Position numbers and translations under genes: made by a program
Virus record (IMG/VR): IMGVR_UViG_3300050821_001506
Location: 1-29,893 of that record
Strand: one strand, 5' to 3'
Origin: a virus
Length of the DNA stretch: 29,893 bases
Notes under the pieces: model-generated
What the model was told of the DNA's origin: nothing
What the model saw: only the letters and a program-made list of their open reading frames with translations
Database searches by the model: none
In this document: piece after piece, positions 19,702-27,692 of the stretch
Numbering within the stretch: the stretch's first letter is position 1
Layout: each line of letters begins with the position of its first letter

Positions 19702-19775
19702 TGCGGGATAGACCGGAGGTGGTTCCGGCGCGGCCTCATAAGCCGACTACGAGGGTTCGACTCCCTCTCCCGCCA
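19702..19775 (+). tRNA. tRNA-Met (CAU anticodon), initiator-like
   Basis: A 74-nt cloverleaf-like sequence. The acceptor stem is TGCGGGA/TCCCGCC with six of seven pairs; only the 1:72 pair (U-C) is unpaired. The T-arm is perfect (GAGGG-TTCGACT-CCCTC, 19751-19767). The anticodon stem CGGC/GCCG closes the 7-nt loop CTCATAA, giving anticodon CAU with U33. An unpaired 1:72 position is a hallmark of bacterial initiator tRNA. The D-arm is odd: the best stem CCGG/CCGG is shifted two to three bases from its usual place. CCA is not encoded. It lies 23 nt before the polymerase start codon and is presumably co-transcribed. Confidence 0.7.
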
Positions 19776-19797
19776 CTTCCTAGCCAAGGGAGAGCTT

Positions 19798-21615
19798 ATG
19801 ATCATTGGTCCATACTTTAGTCCTGGTCTGCTGCCAAATCTTGCAGAGAACATCTTAGACCAGTCAGATCTACTAGGCCTAGACACAGAGTTCACTGGCC
19901 TCGATTACTGGGATCCTGATTGGCGGCTGCGAACGGTGCAGTTTGACAATGGCCAGTACACCTATGTCCTAGATGTACAGGATCCTTCCCAGGCAACTGT
20001 AGCTAGGACTGTTCTCGAACAGGGTAGGTTCATCAGCCATAATGATGCTGACTGCATCGCAGTCATGCAGCACTTTGGGATTGATATCACAGACCGGAAC
20101 GTGGACACCCTGACCATGGCTCAGCTACTGTGGCCCGGAGAGACCGTACCACACGGTTTGAAGGAGCTCGTGGGCCAGTATGTAGGGCCATACCTGGAAC
20201 AGGCCGAGGACCGCCTCCACGCCCGTTTCAAGGAGCTTCTGGGCAAGAAGCCAGAGAGCAAGTTGACCAAGGCTCAGATCGGTGAGGGCTTCAAGCTGAT
20301 CGACACGTATGATCCAGTGTTCGTGGAGTACGCCGCAGGTGACGCACGAGACGTGCGAAAGCTCCACATGGTCATGGAACCGATGATGTACCAGAAGGGG
20401 GTGCACAAGGCTTGGCCGAACGAGTGCAAGATCCGGGCGATCTCAACCCGCATGAGGATGCGGGGGATGCAGACTCGCCCTACTCGGTTGTCAGAGCTGC
20501 TCGACGAATGGGGTGGACGCCTCTCGTCTGCACGTGCCCTGTGGGAGGAAGCCTACGGATGTGTAGCGGGCTCACCGAAGCGAGCAGACGTGCTCATTTC
20601 GTCGGGTGTCAAGTTGACGAAGAGGACGAAGCCGAGCAAGAAGTTCCCAGACGGTCAGTGGCAGCTGACAGCAAAGGTGCTGGAGGAACTATCCGACCAG
20701 TATCCAGACAACGAACCTCTTACACTTCTGATGACAGTGGCCGAGAACTACAATGTAGCAACTTTCTTGACCACTCTGAGCGAGTTCGTAGACAGCTTGG
20801 GACTTGTACACCCCTCTATTTCTACTCTCGGAACAGTGACGGGTCGCTGGAGTGTAACTCAGCCAGCAGTGCAGACTGTGGCCAGCGGGAACCCAGCTAG
20901 GTCTGTCTTCATTCCTCGCCCGGGCCATGTACTCGTGTCGGCCGACCTCGGCCAGATCGAACCACGTGTTGCTGTTGGATTGGCGGAGGAGCGCAATCTC
21001 ATTCCCGACTTGCTCAACGGGTACGACGTGTACAGCTCAGCCGCTCTCATCGTGTTCGGCCCAAACTACACACCAGCTCAGCGTAAGAAGATTAAGCGAG
21101 TCATTCTGGGTACACTGTATGCAGCTGGTGTGCCCACTCTAGTGAAGCAGGCCAAATACCTTGACGGTTGGGCTGATGTCACAGACAAGGCTGTGACGGA
21201 GGTGAGAGGGCAGTGGAAGACAGCAGCACCCGCGATCGAAGAGTACAGCAAGTACTTGCAGACATTGCCGATTGTAACGCTGGAGTCTGGACGCTACGTC
21301 CCACAGGACGACGACCGCAGATACAAGGCGATCAACAGTGCCTGTCAAGGAACGGCTCGGGACGTTCTGATGGAACGTCTGATCAAGATCTCAGACCTGT
21401 ACGACGATTACCTGGTGATGACTTTCCACGACGAAATCCTGTTGGATGTACCTGTGACGGAACTTACGCAGGTTGTGTCAGATGTTCGCTCTATCATGGA
21501 GGCTGGATACAACGGTATTCCAACCCCAACGGACATAGAGATCTTCCCGGATTTCTGGTCTGGTGCAGGCATATCGATGGATGACTACGTGAAGGAGCGC
21601 CATGGCGAAGGATAA
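19798..21615 (+). CDS. polA: DNA polymerase I family (family A) with 3'-5' exonuclease
   Basis: A 605-residue replicative polymerase started at ATG 19798 (GGGAGAG 4 nt upstream). The N-terminal 3'-5' exonuclease domain has D29-x-E31 (LGLDTEFTGLDYW), ISHNDADCIAVM and EYAAGDARDVRKL. The polymerase domain has motif A VSADLGQIEPRVAVGL, motif B KKIKRVILGTLYAAG and motif C TFHDEILLDVP. There is no 5'-3' exonuclease domain; length and organisation are close to short T7-like phage polymerases. It works with the primase pieces and RecA-like helicase of the opposite operon. It is the main enzyme of rightward operon II and directly follows the tRNA. Confidence 0.95.
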   Translation: MIIGPYFSPGLLPNLAENILDQSDLLGLDTEFTGLDYWDPDWRLRTVQFDNGQYTYVLDVQDPSQATVARTVLEQGRFISHNDADCIAVMQHFGIDITDRNVDTLTMAQLLWPGETVPHGLKELVGQYVGPYLEQAEDRLHARFKELLGKKPESKLTKAQIGEGFKLIDTYDPVFVEYAAGDARDVRKLHMVMEPMMYQKGVHKAWPNECKIRAISTRMRMRGMQTRPTRLSELLDEWGGRLSSARALWEEAYGCVAGSPKRADVLISSGVKLTKRTKPSKKFPDGQWQLTAKVLEELSDQYPDNEPLTLLMTVAENYNVATFLTTLSEFVDSLGLVHPSISTLGTVTGRWSVTQPAVQTVASGNPARSVFIPRPGHVLVSADLGQIEPRVAVGLAEERNLIPDLLNGYDVYSSAALIVFGPNYTPAQRKKIKRVILGTLYAAGVPTLVKQAKYLDGWADVTDKAVTEVRGQWKTAAPAIEEYSKYLQTLPIVTLESGRYVPQDDDRRYKAINSACQGTARDVLMERLIKISDLYDDYLVMTFHDEILLDVPVTELTQVVSDVRSIMEAGYNGIPTPTDIEIFPDFWSGAGISMDDYVKERHGEG

Positions 21616-21730
21616 GCCCAAGGATAATGAATCGAAGATCCAGACTCCTTTGGAGTGGCTGAGGGATCGCCTTGACCATGAATATGTTCGTCACCAGCCC
21701 GAGCACAAGGCGACCAAGAAGGGAAAATGA
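21602..21730 (+). CDS. Lysine-rich 42-residue peptide
   Basis: ATG 21602 lies inside the last codons of the polymerase gene. The product starts MAKDKPKDNESKIQTPLEWL and is charged, with a helix LEWLRDRLDHEYVRH and a basic tail (KATKKGK). Its TGA overlaps the next start. The chain of overlaps supports translation. It may be a small nucleic-acid-binding or polymerase-associated peptide, but no family is recognised. Confidence 0.6.
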   Translation: MAKDKPKDNESKIQTPLEWLRDRLDHEYVRHQPEHKATKKGK

Positions 21731-21918
21731 TGGGTAAGAACCGTAAGGATAAGGACGAGGACAAGATCGACCCTGCTGAGGTGGCTAAGTTGCCCACCTA
21801 TGAGCCGAATAAAACCCCGTATGACAAGGCAACTGAGAAGGTTGCGCAAAACCCTGCACCCGATTACTACGACAAGCCGTTGAAGAATGGCCCTTGGGGA
21901 GGTCTGTACGATGAGTAA
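21730..21918 (+). CDS. Lysine-rich 62-residue protein
   Basis: I take ATG 21730, which overlaps the previous TGA as TGATG and has AAGGG about 7 nt upstream; ATG 21727 one codon earlier is possible. The sequence begins MGKNRKDKDEDKIDPAEVAK and has repeated Lys/Asp runs and a Pro/Tyr-rich end (PAPDYYDKPLKNGPWGG). It is probably disordered. The stop overlaps the next gene, whose product also begins with a Lys-rich segment. Function unknown. Confidence 0.65.
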   Translation: MGKNRKDKDEDKIDPAEVAKLPTYEPNKTPYDKATEKVAQNPAPDYYDKPLKNGPWGGLYDE

Positions 21919-22036
21919 GGACAAGTACGATCCGAAGCACAAGAAGGATAGCCCGGACAACATTGACACGGTGGAGCTGCCTCGTGTGATTCCTCCGCGT
22001 CCGGCACCCAAGCCGGACGACAACAAGAAGAAGTAG
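21911..22036 (+). CDS. Lysine-rich 41-residue protein, last gene of operon II
   Basis: ATG 21911 overlaps the end of the previous gene. The product starts MSKDKYDPKHKKDSPDN and ends KPDDNKKK, with a Pro-rich centre (RVIPPRPAPKP). Together with the two preceding genes it forms a set of three small lysine-rich proteins after the polymerase, possibly related by duplication of a short Lys/Asp motif. It ends in TAG 10 nt before a strong terminator. Confidence 0.65.
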   Translation: MSKDKYDPKHKKDSPDNIDTVELPRVIPPRPAPKPDDNKKK

Positions 22037-22046
22037 AAACAAGAAT

Positions 22047-22075
22047 AGCCCCTCTCGTCATTGACGAGAGGGGCT
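22047..22075. terminator. Bidirectional intrinsic terminator
   Basis: AGCCCCTCTCGTC (22047-22059) pairs over 13 bp with GACGAGAGGGGCT (22063-22075) around ATT, followed by TCTTTG on the plus strand and TTCTTGTTT on the minus strand. It closes both the rightward polymerase operon and the leftward tail/lysis operon. Its design closely mirrors the terminator at 9516-9545 (13-bp stem with AGCCC/GGGCT ends). Confidence 0.9.
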
Positions 22076-22101
22076 TCTTTGTGTCTTGTGCTAGATGGGA
22101 A

Positions 22102-22437
22102 TCAGAGCAGACCAGCGGTGGAGTTACCACCCCACCAGTTCGTACCATCACAGAAGACGTCGAACTGGCCAATCTTGCTCGCGGTAATGGCAATGCCAGT
22201 ACCACCAGCGGTACCATTGATCGTGCCACCAGCAGTCTTCAGCGTCGCCTGGCCAGCATTGCTGACCACCTGAACGAAGGTATAGTTGCGACCCTTAAGT
22301 GCGGCCGAGGCCGCAGGCAGAGTAAGCACATACGCGTTGGTGGGGTCATAGAAGATCACGTAGTCGTTGGCCGTGACCGTGTAGGCCGCAGTCAGTGTAC
22401 TCGTGGTCGTGAGGTTCGTGTCGTCAAGGCCGGACAT
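22102..22437 (-). CDS. Putative small tail/receptor-binding or fibre protein
   Basis: A 111-residue protein; ATG 22437 overlaps the upstream stop (TGATG) and has AAGGAGAAC before it. The sequence is Thr-, Ala- and Gly-rich and beta-structured. It contains TANDYVIFYDPTNAYVLTLP, a Gly-rich turn (GRNYTFVQV) and TGIAITASKIG, resembling the small tip domains of phage fibres (the DYVI...LTLPAAS pattern). It is the last gene of the leftward operon, after the lysis genes, an odd place for a structural gene. It may be a fibre tip, a depolymerase-associated cap or a phage decoration protein. Confidence 0.6.
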   Translation of the reverse strand: MSGLDDTNLTTTSTLTAAYTVTANDYVIFYDPTNAYVLTLPAASAALKGRNYTFVQVVSNAGQATLKTAGGTINGTAGGTGIAITASKIGQFDVFCDGTNWWGGNSTAGLL

Positions 22438-22748
22438 CAGTTCTCCTTCGAAGGGGTATTCTGTTGGGCCAGGGCTGCAAGTTCCTGGTCTTCTTTCTCC
22501 TCGATCCGAGAGGCGATAGCCTGTATCTCGGCGAGTATCTTGTCGCCCTGTTCCGTATCCTGTCGATTGGCATAGGCGAGAACGTTCTGAGTAACAGCAG
22601 AGAAGATGGTCAGCCACACCATCATCTGGAAGTGCTGGTCATCATGGATGAATCCAGTAGCCTCAGCCACATACCAGACCAACACGATGAGAGCAGTCTG
22701 CCAAACGCCAGAGGCGGAAGCAAACCAACGAGCGAACCGCCTTAGCAT
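22437..22748 (-). CDS. Membrane protein, candidate holin
   Basis: A 103-residue protein. I chose ATG 22748 (GAGGA upstream). Two hydrophobic segments are visible: TALIVLVWYVAEATGF (about 18-33) and MVWLTIFSAVTQNVLAY (about 42-59), followed by a long charged helix (GDKILAEIQAIASRIEEKE). This layout and the FARWFASASG and TQNVLAYANRQD segments resemble the small membrane family called low affinity iron permease. Next to a lysin and at this size, a holin is the likelier role. The iron permease likeness is from memory, so treat it as tentative. Confidence 0.65.
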   Translation of the reverse strand: MLRRFARWFASASGVWQTALIVLVWYVAEATGFIHDDQHFQMMVWLTIFSAVTQNVLAYANRQDTEQGDKILAEIQAIASRIEEKEDQELAALAQQNTPSKEN

Positions 22749-22755
22749 GGTATCC

Positions 22756-23667
22756 TCAGGAAGCGAAGGCGAAGTAGGGAGTGGTGTCTCCACCTTGGGC
22801 TTCCAGAATGACACCACTTGCATCTAGGTAGTTGGGGATCGGGTCAAGCAGGAGACGGCCGTTAACCCACGTAGACAGGCTGACAACCTCTGCGCCTGCA
22901 TTGTCGTACACGAAGACAGCACGGACAGTGGGAAGCGCCCCTAGGGCGCCATCAGCCACAAGCTGAAGTGCGTGCTTAGTGCCAGTGGACCATGACAGTC
23001 CAGCGACACCCTGAGCGTTGGAAGCTGCGGTCATGTCATCATCCTCTACAGGAGTTGGATTGGTGGGGGCAGAACTGGTAGCACCAATGGCCACGAGGTA
23101 CTCAGCCAGCGTACCCTTGTACGCGTTGAAGTCAATCAACATTCCGCCATAGGCGAAGTTGTCTGAGAACTGCCACTGGAAAGGAGTAACCCCTCCGTAG
23201 GCATCCCAGTTAGCAGCAGTGTCAGAGTAGCCAGCGTAGCCAGAAGCAATGAGCTTGAGTCCTGTCACAGACAGGCTAGGAGAGCCCTGGTTGGTCCAGT
23301 ACCACTTGGGGTAGTACATGACCTCACAGATGCCTCCCAAGGCCCTGTAGCGGGCTGTGAAAGCTTCCACGTCGACTGTGGTGGGGTAGCTGGTGCCAAC
23401 CTGCTCCACATCCACGAACAGAGGAACACCAGACCCCACAACAGCGAATGCATGGTCTGCCTGAGCTGAACCATTACCAGCATGCAGCACATGGTATGCA
23501 CCGAACTTGGCACCTACACTGGCAGCTTGAGTCTTGAAATTCTGGTAGGCGGTGTCAACTACAGTGGTGCCCTCAGTGGCCTTCGCCCAGACAAAGACAG
23601 TGTTGGGCTGGATAACCAGCCCTCGCTGGTAGTCTGACACATCCGGGAAGAAGATGGCGTCACTCAT
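22756..23667 (-). CDS. Endolysin, GH25 muramidase with a C-terminal cell-wall-binding-like domain
   Basis: A 303-residue lysin that degrades the bacterial cell wall at the end of infection. The N-terminal 190 residues match glycoside hydrolase family 25: FPDVSDYQ (residues 8-14), FVWAKATEG, then the catalytic pair in LFVDVEQV (Asp86, Glu88) and PFQWQFSDN near the end of the barrel. A linker (SSAPTNPTPVEDDD) follows. The C-terminal 90 residues (SWSTGTKHALQLVADG, then VRAVFVYDNAGAEVV) form a second beta-rich domain, probably cell-wall binding. There is no signal peptide, so release depends on a holin. GTG/ATG overlaps tie it to its neighbours. Confidence 0.9.
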   Translation of the reverse strand: MSDAIFFPDVSDYQRGLVIQPNTVFVWAKATEGTTVVDTAYQNFKTQAASVGAKFGAYHVLHAGNGSAQADHAFAVVGSGVPLFVDVEQVGTSYPTTVDVEAFTARYRALGGICEVMYYPKWYWTNQGSPSLSVTGLKLIASGYAGYSDTAANWDAYGGVTPFQWQFSDNFAYGGMLIDFNAYKGTLAEYLVAIGATSSAPTNPTPVEDDDMTAASNAQGVAGLSWSTGTKHALQLVADGALGALPTVRAVFVYDNAGAEVVSLSTWVNGRLLLDPIPNYLDASGVILEAQGGDTTPYFAFAS

Positions 23668-23927
23668 CCGTTCACATTCTTTCCTTCGCCGATTTCTGGC
23701 CCGCTTCGCCGGAAGCCTCGGCGATAGGCCCCGATACGGGATATGGACGGATGGCCCAACAGACTGTCTTCATGATCTAGGGTGAAGTTGAACCCATGAC
23801 CCTTAGCTTCGTCAAGAGACTCAGCTACAGTATTGTTGGTAACATAGAATGGCACGATAGGTCGTGCCTGACTTTTGGCAGGATCATGAGGATCCATAAA
23901 CCTAGACTCAGAACGAAACCTACTCAC
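23664..23927 (-). CDS. Hypothetical protein of the lysis region
   Basis: An 87-residue protein starting at GTG 23927, overlapping the upstream stop as GTGA, and ending in an ATGA overlap with the lysin. It begins with a basic segment (MSRFRSESRFMDPHDPAK), contains YVTNNTVAESLDEAKG and ends basic. No membrane segment is seen. It lies between a membrane protein and the lysin, but nothing indicates a lysis function by itself. Family not recognised. Confidence 0.65.
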   Translation of the reverse strand: MSRFRSESRFMDPHDPAKSQARPIVPFYVTNNTVAESLDEAKGHGFNFTLDHEDSLLGHPSISRIGAYRRGFRRSGPEIGEGKNVNG

Positions 23928-24259
23928 TTTCCAGACTCCGCAGTGACAGTTAGCTGCATGGCGGGGCTCAACATGAGCAACTTCTGGAGAGCTTCATTGT
24001 GCTTCAGCGTCTCATCCAGCTTGTTCTGTAGGCCAGTGATCTTATCTTCCAGATCTCCCACCTTGGTTTCCAATGCACCAACGTGTTTCTCATACATCTC
24101 AATGATGGCGTTGGCACTATCCACCACTTCCTTGATGGAGCGACCACGTACTAGCTTCGCTGAGTTCTTGCTCACCCACATAGTGAGGAGAGCAGTAACT
24201 ACAGTCGTGATGATACCCAACCCAAACAGAAAGAAGTTGGATAGAGTGTTTGAATCCAT
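23924..24259 (-). CDS. Single-span membrane protein with a coiled coil, lysis candidate
   Basis: A 111-residue protein. The N-terminus (residues about 7-31) is one membrane segment: FFLFGLGIITTVVTALLTMW. The rest is a long heptad-like coiled coil (ALETKVGDLEDKITGLQNKL, DETLKHNEALQKLL). An N-terminal anchor and soluble coiled coil next to a lysin gene is typical of a small holin, an antiholin or an i-spanin-like protein. The host group has no typical outer membrane, so a holin partner or structural bridge is more likely. Starts at ATG 24259. Confidence 0.7.
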   Translation of the reverse strand: MDSNTLSNFFLFGLGIITTVVTALLTMWVSKNSAKLVRGRSIKEVVDSANAIIEMYEKHVGALETKVGDLEDKITGLQNKLDETLKHNEALQKLLMLSPAMQLTVTAESGK

Positions 24260-24269
24260 GAGGTCCCCG

Positions 24270-26237
24270 TTACGGAATAGTTAGCAATGATACTGTCAGG
24301 TATCCGCCAATACCTTCACCTTGAGGCTGTGGCGGAGATAGCATTTCCAGTTCATAGTCATTGATGATAACGAGGAGATTCTCTCCAGTGTTTAGGTCCT
24401 GGAATAGGACCACATCACCAGCTGTGGCGAATGCCTCAAACTGTTGAAGCACAGTCCAAGAACTATCTCGTTGGCCAATCCTTTGGCCAAACTTATCCTT
24501 CACGTCATCAAACAATAGAAGAGGCACAGTAATGAGCCTCTGTCTGGTGGTGCCGGGATAACCCTTTACCTGCCAGGTATTCAGTGTGGGACCGGTGGTG
24601 GTCGTTCCCTGTTGAAGGGTGAAAGTTAGAGATATCCATTCCTGTGCAGTCAATGGATATCGCAATCCGATATTGCTCAGTGAGAATGTGTTCTGATTCA
24701 CTGTCGTAATAGTATTGGTGGCACCGGTTGGGTCAGTAACAGCAATACCGATTTGTCCAGCATATGCCGCAGGACAGCGGATGGACAGGAACTTGAACAG
24801 TTTTGGCTCTGTCGTATTGTATCGAATGCGAGAGGTGGTCATAGCACCAGTGGTTTCAAGTACCACAGGATCCTGCACATACACACCCTCACTGGCCACA
24901 GCCACAGCCATGAGTTGTGAGTTACCAAGACTTGCTGCTGAGGTCACAGTTCCTGTGATATGAGCAGAGATGTCTTTGGCGTAAGCAAAGCTGGAGTTCT
25001 CAGAGGTACCTGTTGTGGTAGTACCGAGATCCACACGAACCAAACCAGACTGCCCATTGATGTTGTTATTGGTACCAGTAAACAAGAACCTATCAAACGC
25101 AGCAATTCCATTACTGGGTCCAGGAAGATTAGGATCCGTACTCCACAACAGTTGATCGTAAGTCAATCCATTGGAAGTGTACTCACCGACACGGAATCCC
25201 TTGTTTGTTGCAATACCAACAAAGGTTTGAAGATATCCGTATATCTGATTAATGATCTCACCACGAGGCATTTCGGCAGCAACAGAACCTGCAATGAATG
25301 TAGGAACATTGCTCACCAAGGTGAGCTGCGAGATCCAGATCTGACTTAGAGCTCCAGCAAACCCAGCAAAGTATATACCCTGCGGGCCATCATCAATGCT
25401 GTTCCAAACCCATGCAGGGTTTGTGTGGCTAAAGGTCGCCGTTCCAGAACTTAAGGTGGTACCACTAGCCACACCAATGAATGCACTGTTATCCTGTGTG
25501 GTCACAAGTCTGCCCTTTACATAGGCAAGAGTCACATTAGAAGACCCATTGGTGGTATAGTACAAAGTTCCAGCCGCTGAGTTAGTCAATGGGCCAGAAT
25601 ACACACCACTCGTGGTGGCCACATAGTAGTTAGTACCATCATCTGTGATAGACGAGATCGTACCAGTCATACCTGTGACTGTGTACGTCAGGCTAGTGCC
25701 AGTACCTGTCAACCTTCGTAGGGTTGCCCCATCAGCGCATAGAATGTAGTCAGTTCCTGTCACGTTGATGCCACGAATCTTGATGTTGGCGTTGGTACTA
25801 GACAAGGCCTGATTGGTAGTGTTCAACAGTGTTAGCTGATTGATCGTCCAAGGATTTACCCCATAGCTATCATAGAACCGGACAGCCAAAGAAGTGTCAA
25901 TACCAGTGTCACTGTACAAGATACCAGCACCACCATGGAACGACATACCACTACGGAGCCACCAACCAGTGAATGACTGCTCTCCAACAAACTGCCCATT
26001 ATCAAACTGGGCCTTGGTGATCTGTTGAAGATCACGAGTATACCGACGACGGAAGTAACTGTTACGGTTCGACACGCCTGACAGGAAAGGAATTCCTGCC
26101 AGGGCGTAGTCATATGCCACAGTCGACTTGACAAAGGAAGATGTGGCCGAACTAGTCTCGCCTCCAAGGCGAGGAGGTCCGTTGAATGCCCCGCCAGATA
26201 GCGGGTTTACAATAAGCGGTCCAGGAATGTTGGCCAT
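24270..26237 (-). CDS. Large tail protein (minor tail/tail-tip)
   Basis: A 655-residue protein starting at ATG 26237 (AAGGATATC upstream). The N-terminal 150 residues contain LAGIPFLSG, AQFDNGQFVGEQSFTGWW and GMSFHGGAGILY, a segment I recognise from actinophage minor tail proteins of short-tailed and siphovirus-like phages. The rest is Thr/Ser/Gly-rich and strand-dominated (repeated short segments around SVTGTD-like turns), suggesting a beta-propeller or beta-sandwich. The end (GDVVLFQDLNTGENLL) resembles a tail baseplate domain. It follows the fibre gene and precedes the lysis genes. Function in host contact is inferred. Confidence 0.75.
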   Translation of the reverse strand: MANIPGPLIVNPLSGGAFNGPPRLGGETSSATSSFVKSTVAYDYALAGIPFLSGVSNRNSYFRRRYTRDLQQITKAQFDNGQFVGEQSFTGWWLRSGMSFHGGAGILYSDTGIDTSLAVRFYDSYGVNPWTINQLTLLNTTNQALSSTNANIKIRGINVTGTDYILCADGATLRRLTGTGTSLTYTVTGMTGTISSITDDGTNYYVATTSGVYSGPLTNSAAGTLYYTTNGSSNVTLAYVKGRLVTTQDNSAFIGVASGTTLSSGTATFSHTNPAWVWNSIDDGPQGIYFAGFAGALSQIWISQLTLVSNVPTFIAGSVAAEMPRGEIINQIYGYLQTFVGIATNKGFRVGEYTSNGLTYDQLLWSTDPNLPGPSNGIAAFDRFLFTGTNNNINGQSGLVRVDLGTTTTGTSENSSFAYAKDISAHITGTVTSAASLGNSQLMAVAVASEGVYVQDPVVLETTGAMTTSRIRYNTTEPKLFKFLSIRCPAAYAGQIGIAVTDPTGATNTITTVNQNTFSLSNIGLRYPLTAQEWISLTFTLQQGTTTTGPTLNTWQVKGYPGTTRQRLITVPLLLFDDVKDKFGQRIGQRDSSWTVLQQFEAFATAGDVVLFQDLNTGENLLVIINDYELEMLSPPQPQGEGIGGYLTVSLLTIP

Positions 26238-26246
26238 AAGATATCC

Positions 26247-27683
26247 TTACACGTTGCCGTCGTCTTCAACCCACAGCTTTCGCACTCCAGTCATCGTCCC
26301 ACCAAAGGTGGCAGGAGAAACGGGGGTGAATACACCAGTACCTGTGGATCGCTGGGCAAAGAACGCAAGGGTGTGAGTGCCAGAACTAGAGGCCACAAAA
26401 GTCTCAACCATAGGAATCGCAGAACGACCAGTAGTACCTGCGGCCATGGGAGTCCAAGCGTTGTCCACCACAGCAGGGCTTGCAGTAGTGGGAGTTGATG
26501 CACTTCCAGAGTCACGAATACGTACGGCAAACACATCGCCTGCGACACTTCCATTGCCAAACAAGTTCGCCATCACGACACGATACCGTCGACCCGTAAC
26601 TGCTGTAAACTGGTAGGTGCCAAGCACTGTGTCCATCGTGTCAGTGGTGCCAACCGTCGCAGTACCAGCCGAACCAGTGTTAATTGGAGAAGCAAGTATG
26701 TTGCCAAGACCAGCAGGTTGCCAGGTTCCAGGGGAACCAGATGTGGTACAGACCCACAGGGCAGGAGTCACATAGTCAACAGCATAGTTTCCTGCCTGCC
26801 AAGAACCAGAGTTAGGTGCTCCTCCTGTAGTTCCACCTATGATAGACACACCTGCCAGGTTGCCTGCAATAGTACCAGGCACTGCGATAAACTGTGTGCC
26901 CTGCATGGCAGCAGAAAGAGTCAGCGTGGCTGAACCAGTTGCTGCGCCTGTAAGGACTGGCGAAGCCAGAGTCTTATTACTGAGTGTCTGAGCGGTAGCA
27001 AGGTTAACAAGAGCTGCCCACGTTCCAGGGCTACCTGCAGTAGTACAGACAAGGATCAAACCATTGGTGTTGTCAACCACGTAGTCACCCTGGGCGAAGG
27101 TGCCTGAACCAGGAGCTCCACCTGAAGTGGCACCCACATACCGTGAAGCTGCCACAGCACCAGTTAGGCCAGTTGCCTTAAAGTCTGAAGCCGTGATTAG
27201 ACCAGAAGCGGTCATTGTACTGATGCTGACAGTACCTGTAATCGTAGGAGAACTGATCGTTGGCGAGTTGATTACAGGGCTTGTGAGCGTCTTGTTCGTG
27301 AGGGTCTGAGCATCGGTAGTACCCACCACTAGCGAGCCGCTAGAGAGGCCGTGTACGGCGTCGTAGGCACCTATGTGAGCTGAGGCGTCAGTCAGATCCT
27401 GCGCGTACATGACGTGGACCACGGGGGCGCCGTTGTTGTGAGACACGGCAGACGTTCCGCCAACACCACGAGTGACCGTGGCGTACGAAAGACCAGATAC
27501 ATTCTGAACGAGCATGAGCTCTTCAGATGAGGTGTTCTGGTCAACCGACACAATGAATGGAGTACCGGGCGCTCCCGTAGTGGAGAGCACGTTGAACGAG
27601 GTTGCACCTGAGGAAATGCCAGATGCCAGAGAAGTCTGAACGAATGTGCTGCTGTAGAACCGGGCCTGTCCAGGACCAGCCAT
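26247..27683 (-). CDS. Tail fibre-like protein with duplicated modules
   Basis: A 478-residue protein starting at ATG 27683 (AAGGAG 5 nt upstream). The N-terminus (about 1-95) has a strand-rich attachment domain with SVDQNTSSEELMLVQNV. A repeat unit then occurs twice: TLTNKTLTSPVINSPTIS near 130-147 and TLSNKTLASPVLTG near 237-250, and a second unit GGAPGSGTFAQGDYVVD ... CTTAGSPGTW matches GGAPNSGSWQAGNYAVD ... CTTSGSPGTW. The C-terminal 140 residues (YRVVMANLFG, SGTHTLAFFAQRSTG) look like a beta-sandwich receptor-binding head. Repeats of this type are typical of trimeric fibres. Confidence 0.8.
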   Translation of the reverse strand: MAGPGQARFYSSTFVQTSLASGISSGATSFNVLSTTGAPGTPFIVSVDQNTSSEELMLVQNVSGLSYATVTRGVGGTSAVSHNNGAPVVHVMYAQDLTDASAHIGAYDAVHGLSSGSLVVGTTDAQTLTNKTLTSPVINSPTISSPTITGTVSISTMTASGLITASDFKATGLTGAVAASRYVGATSGGAPGSGTFAQGDYVVDNTNGLILVCTTAGSPGTWAALVNLATAQTLSNKTLASPVLTGAATGSATLTLSAAMQGTQFIAVPGTIAGNLAGVSIIGGTTGGAPNSGSWQAGNYAVDYVTPALWVCTTSGSPGTWQPAGLGNILASPINTGSAGTATVGTTDTMDTVLGTYQFTAVTGRRYRVVMANLFGNGSVAGDVFAVRIRDSGSASTPTTASPAVVDNAWTPMAAGTTGRSAIPMVETFVASSSGTHTLAFFAQRSTGTGVFTPVSPATFGGTMTGVRKLWVEDDGNV

Positions 27684-27692
27684 GATCACTCC

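Noticed and set aside
19059-19895. 278-residue leftward open frame
   Set aside because: It is antisense to several coupled small genes, the tRNA and the polymerase start. Its product is basic and low in complexity, as expected of a shadow frame.
20412-20900. 162-residue rightward frame within the polymerase
   Set aside because: It is a shifted frame inside the polymerase domain, which carries all family motifs in its own frame.
23796-24284. 162-residue rightward frame
   Set aside because: It is antisense to the coiled-coil membrane gene and small lysis-region gene and would run against the operon direction without a promoter.
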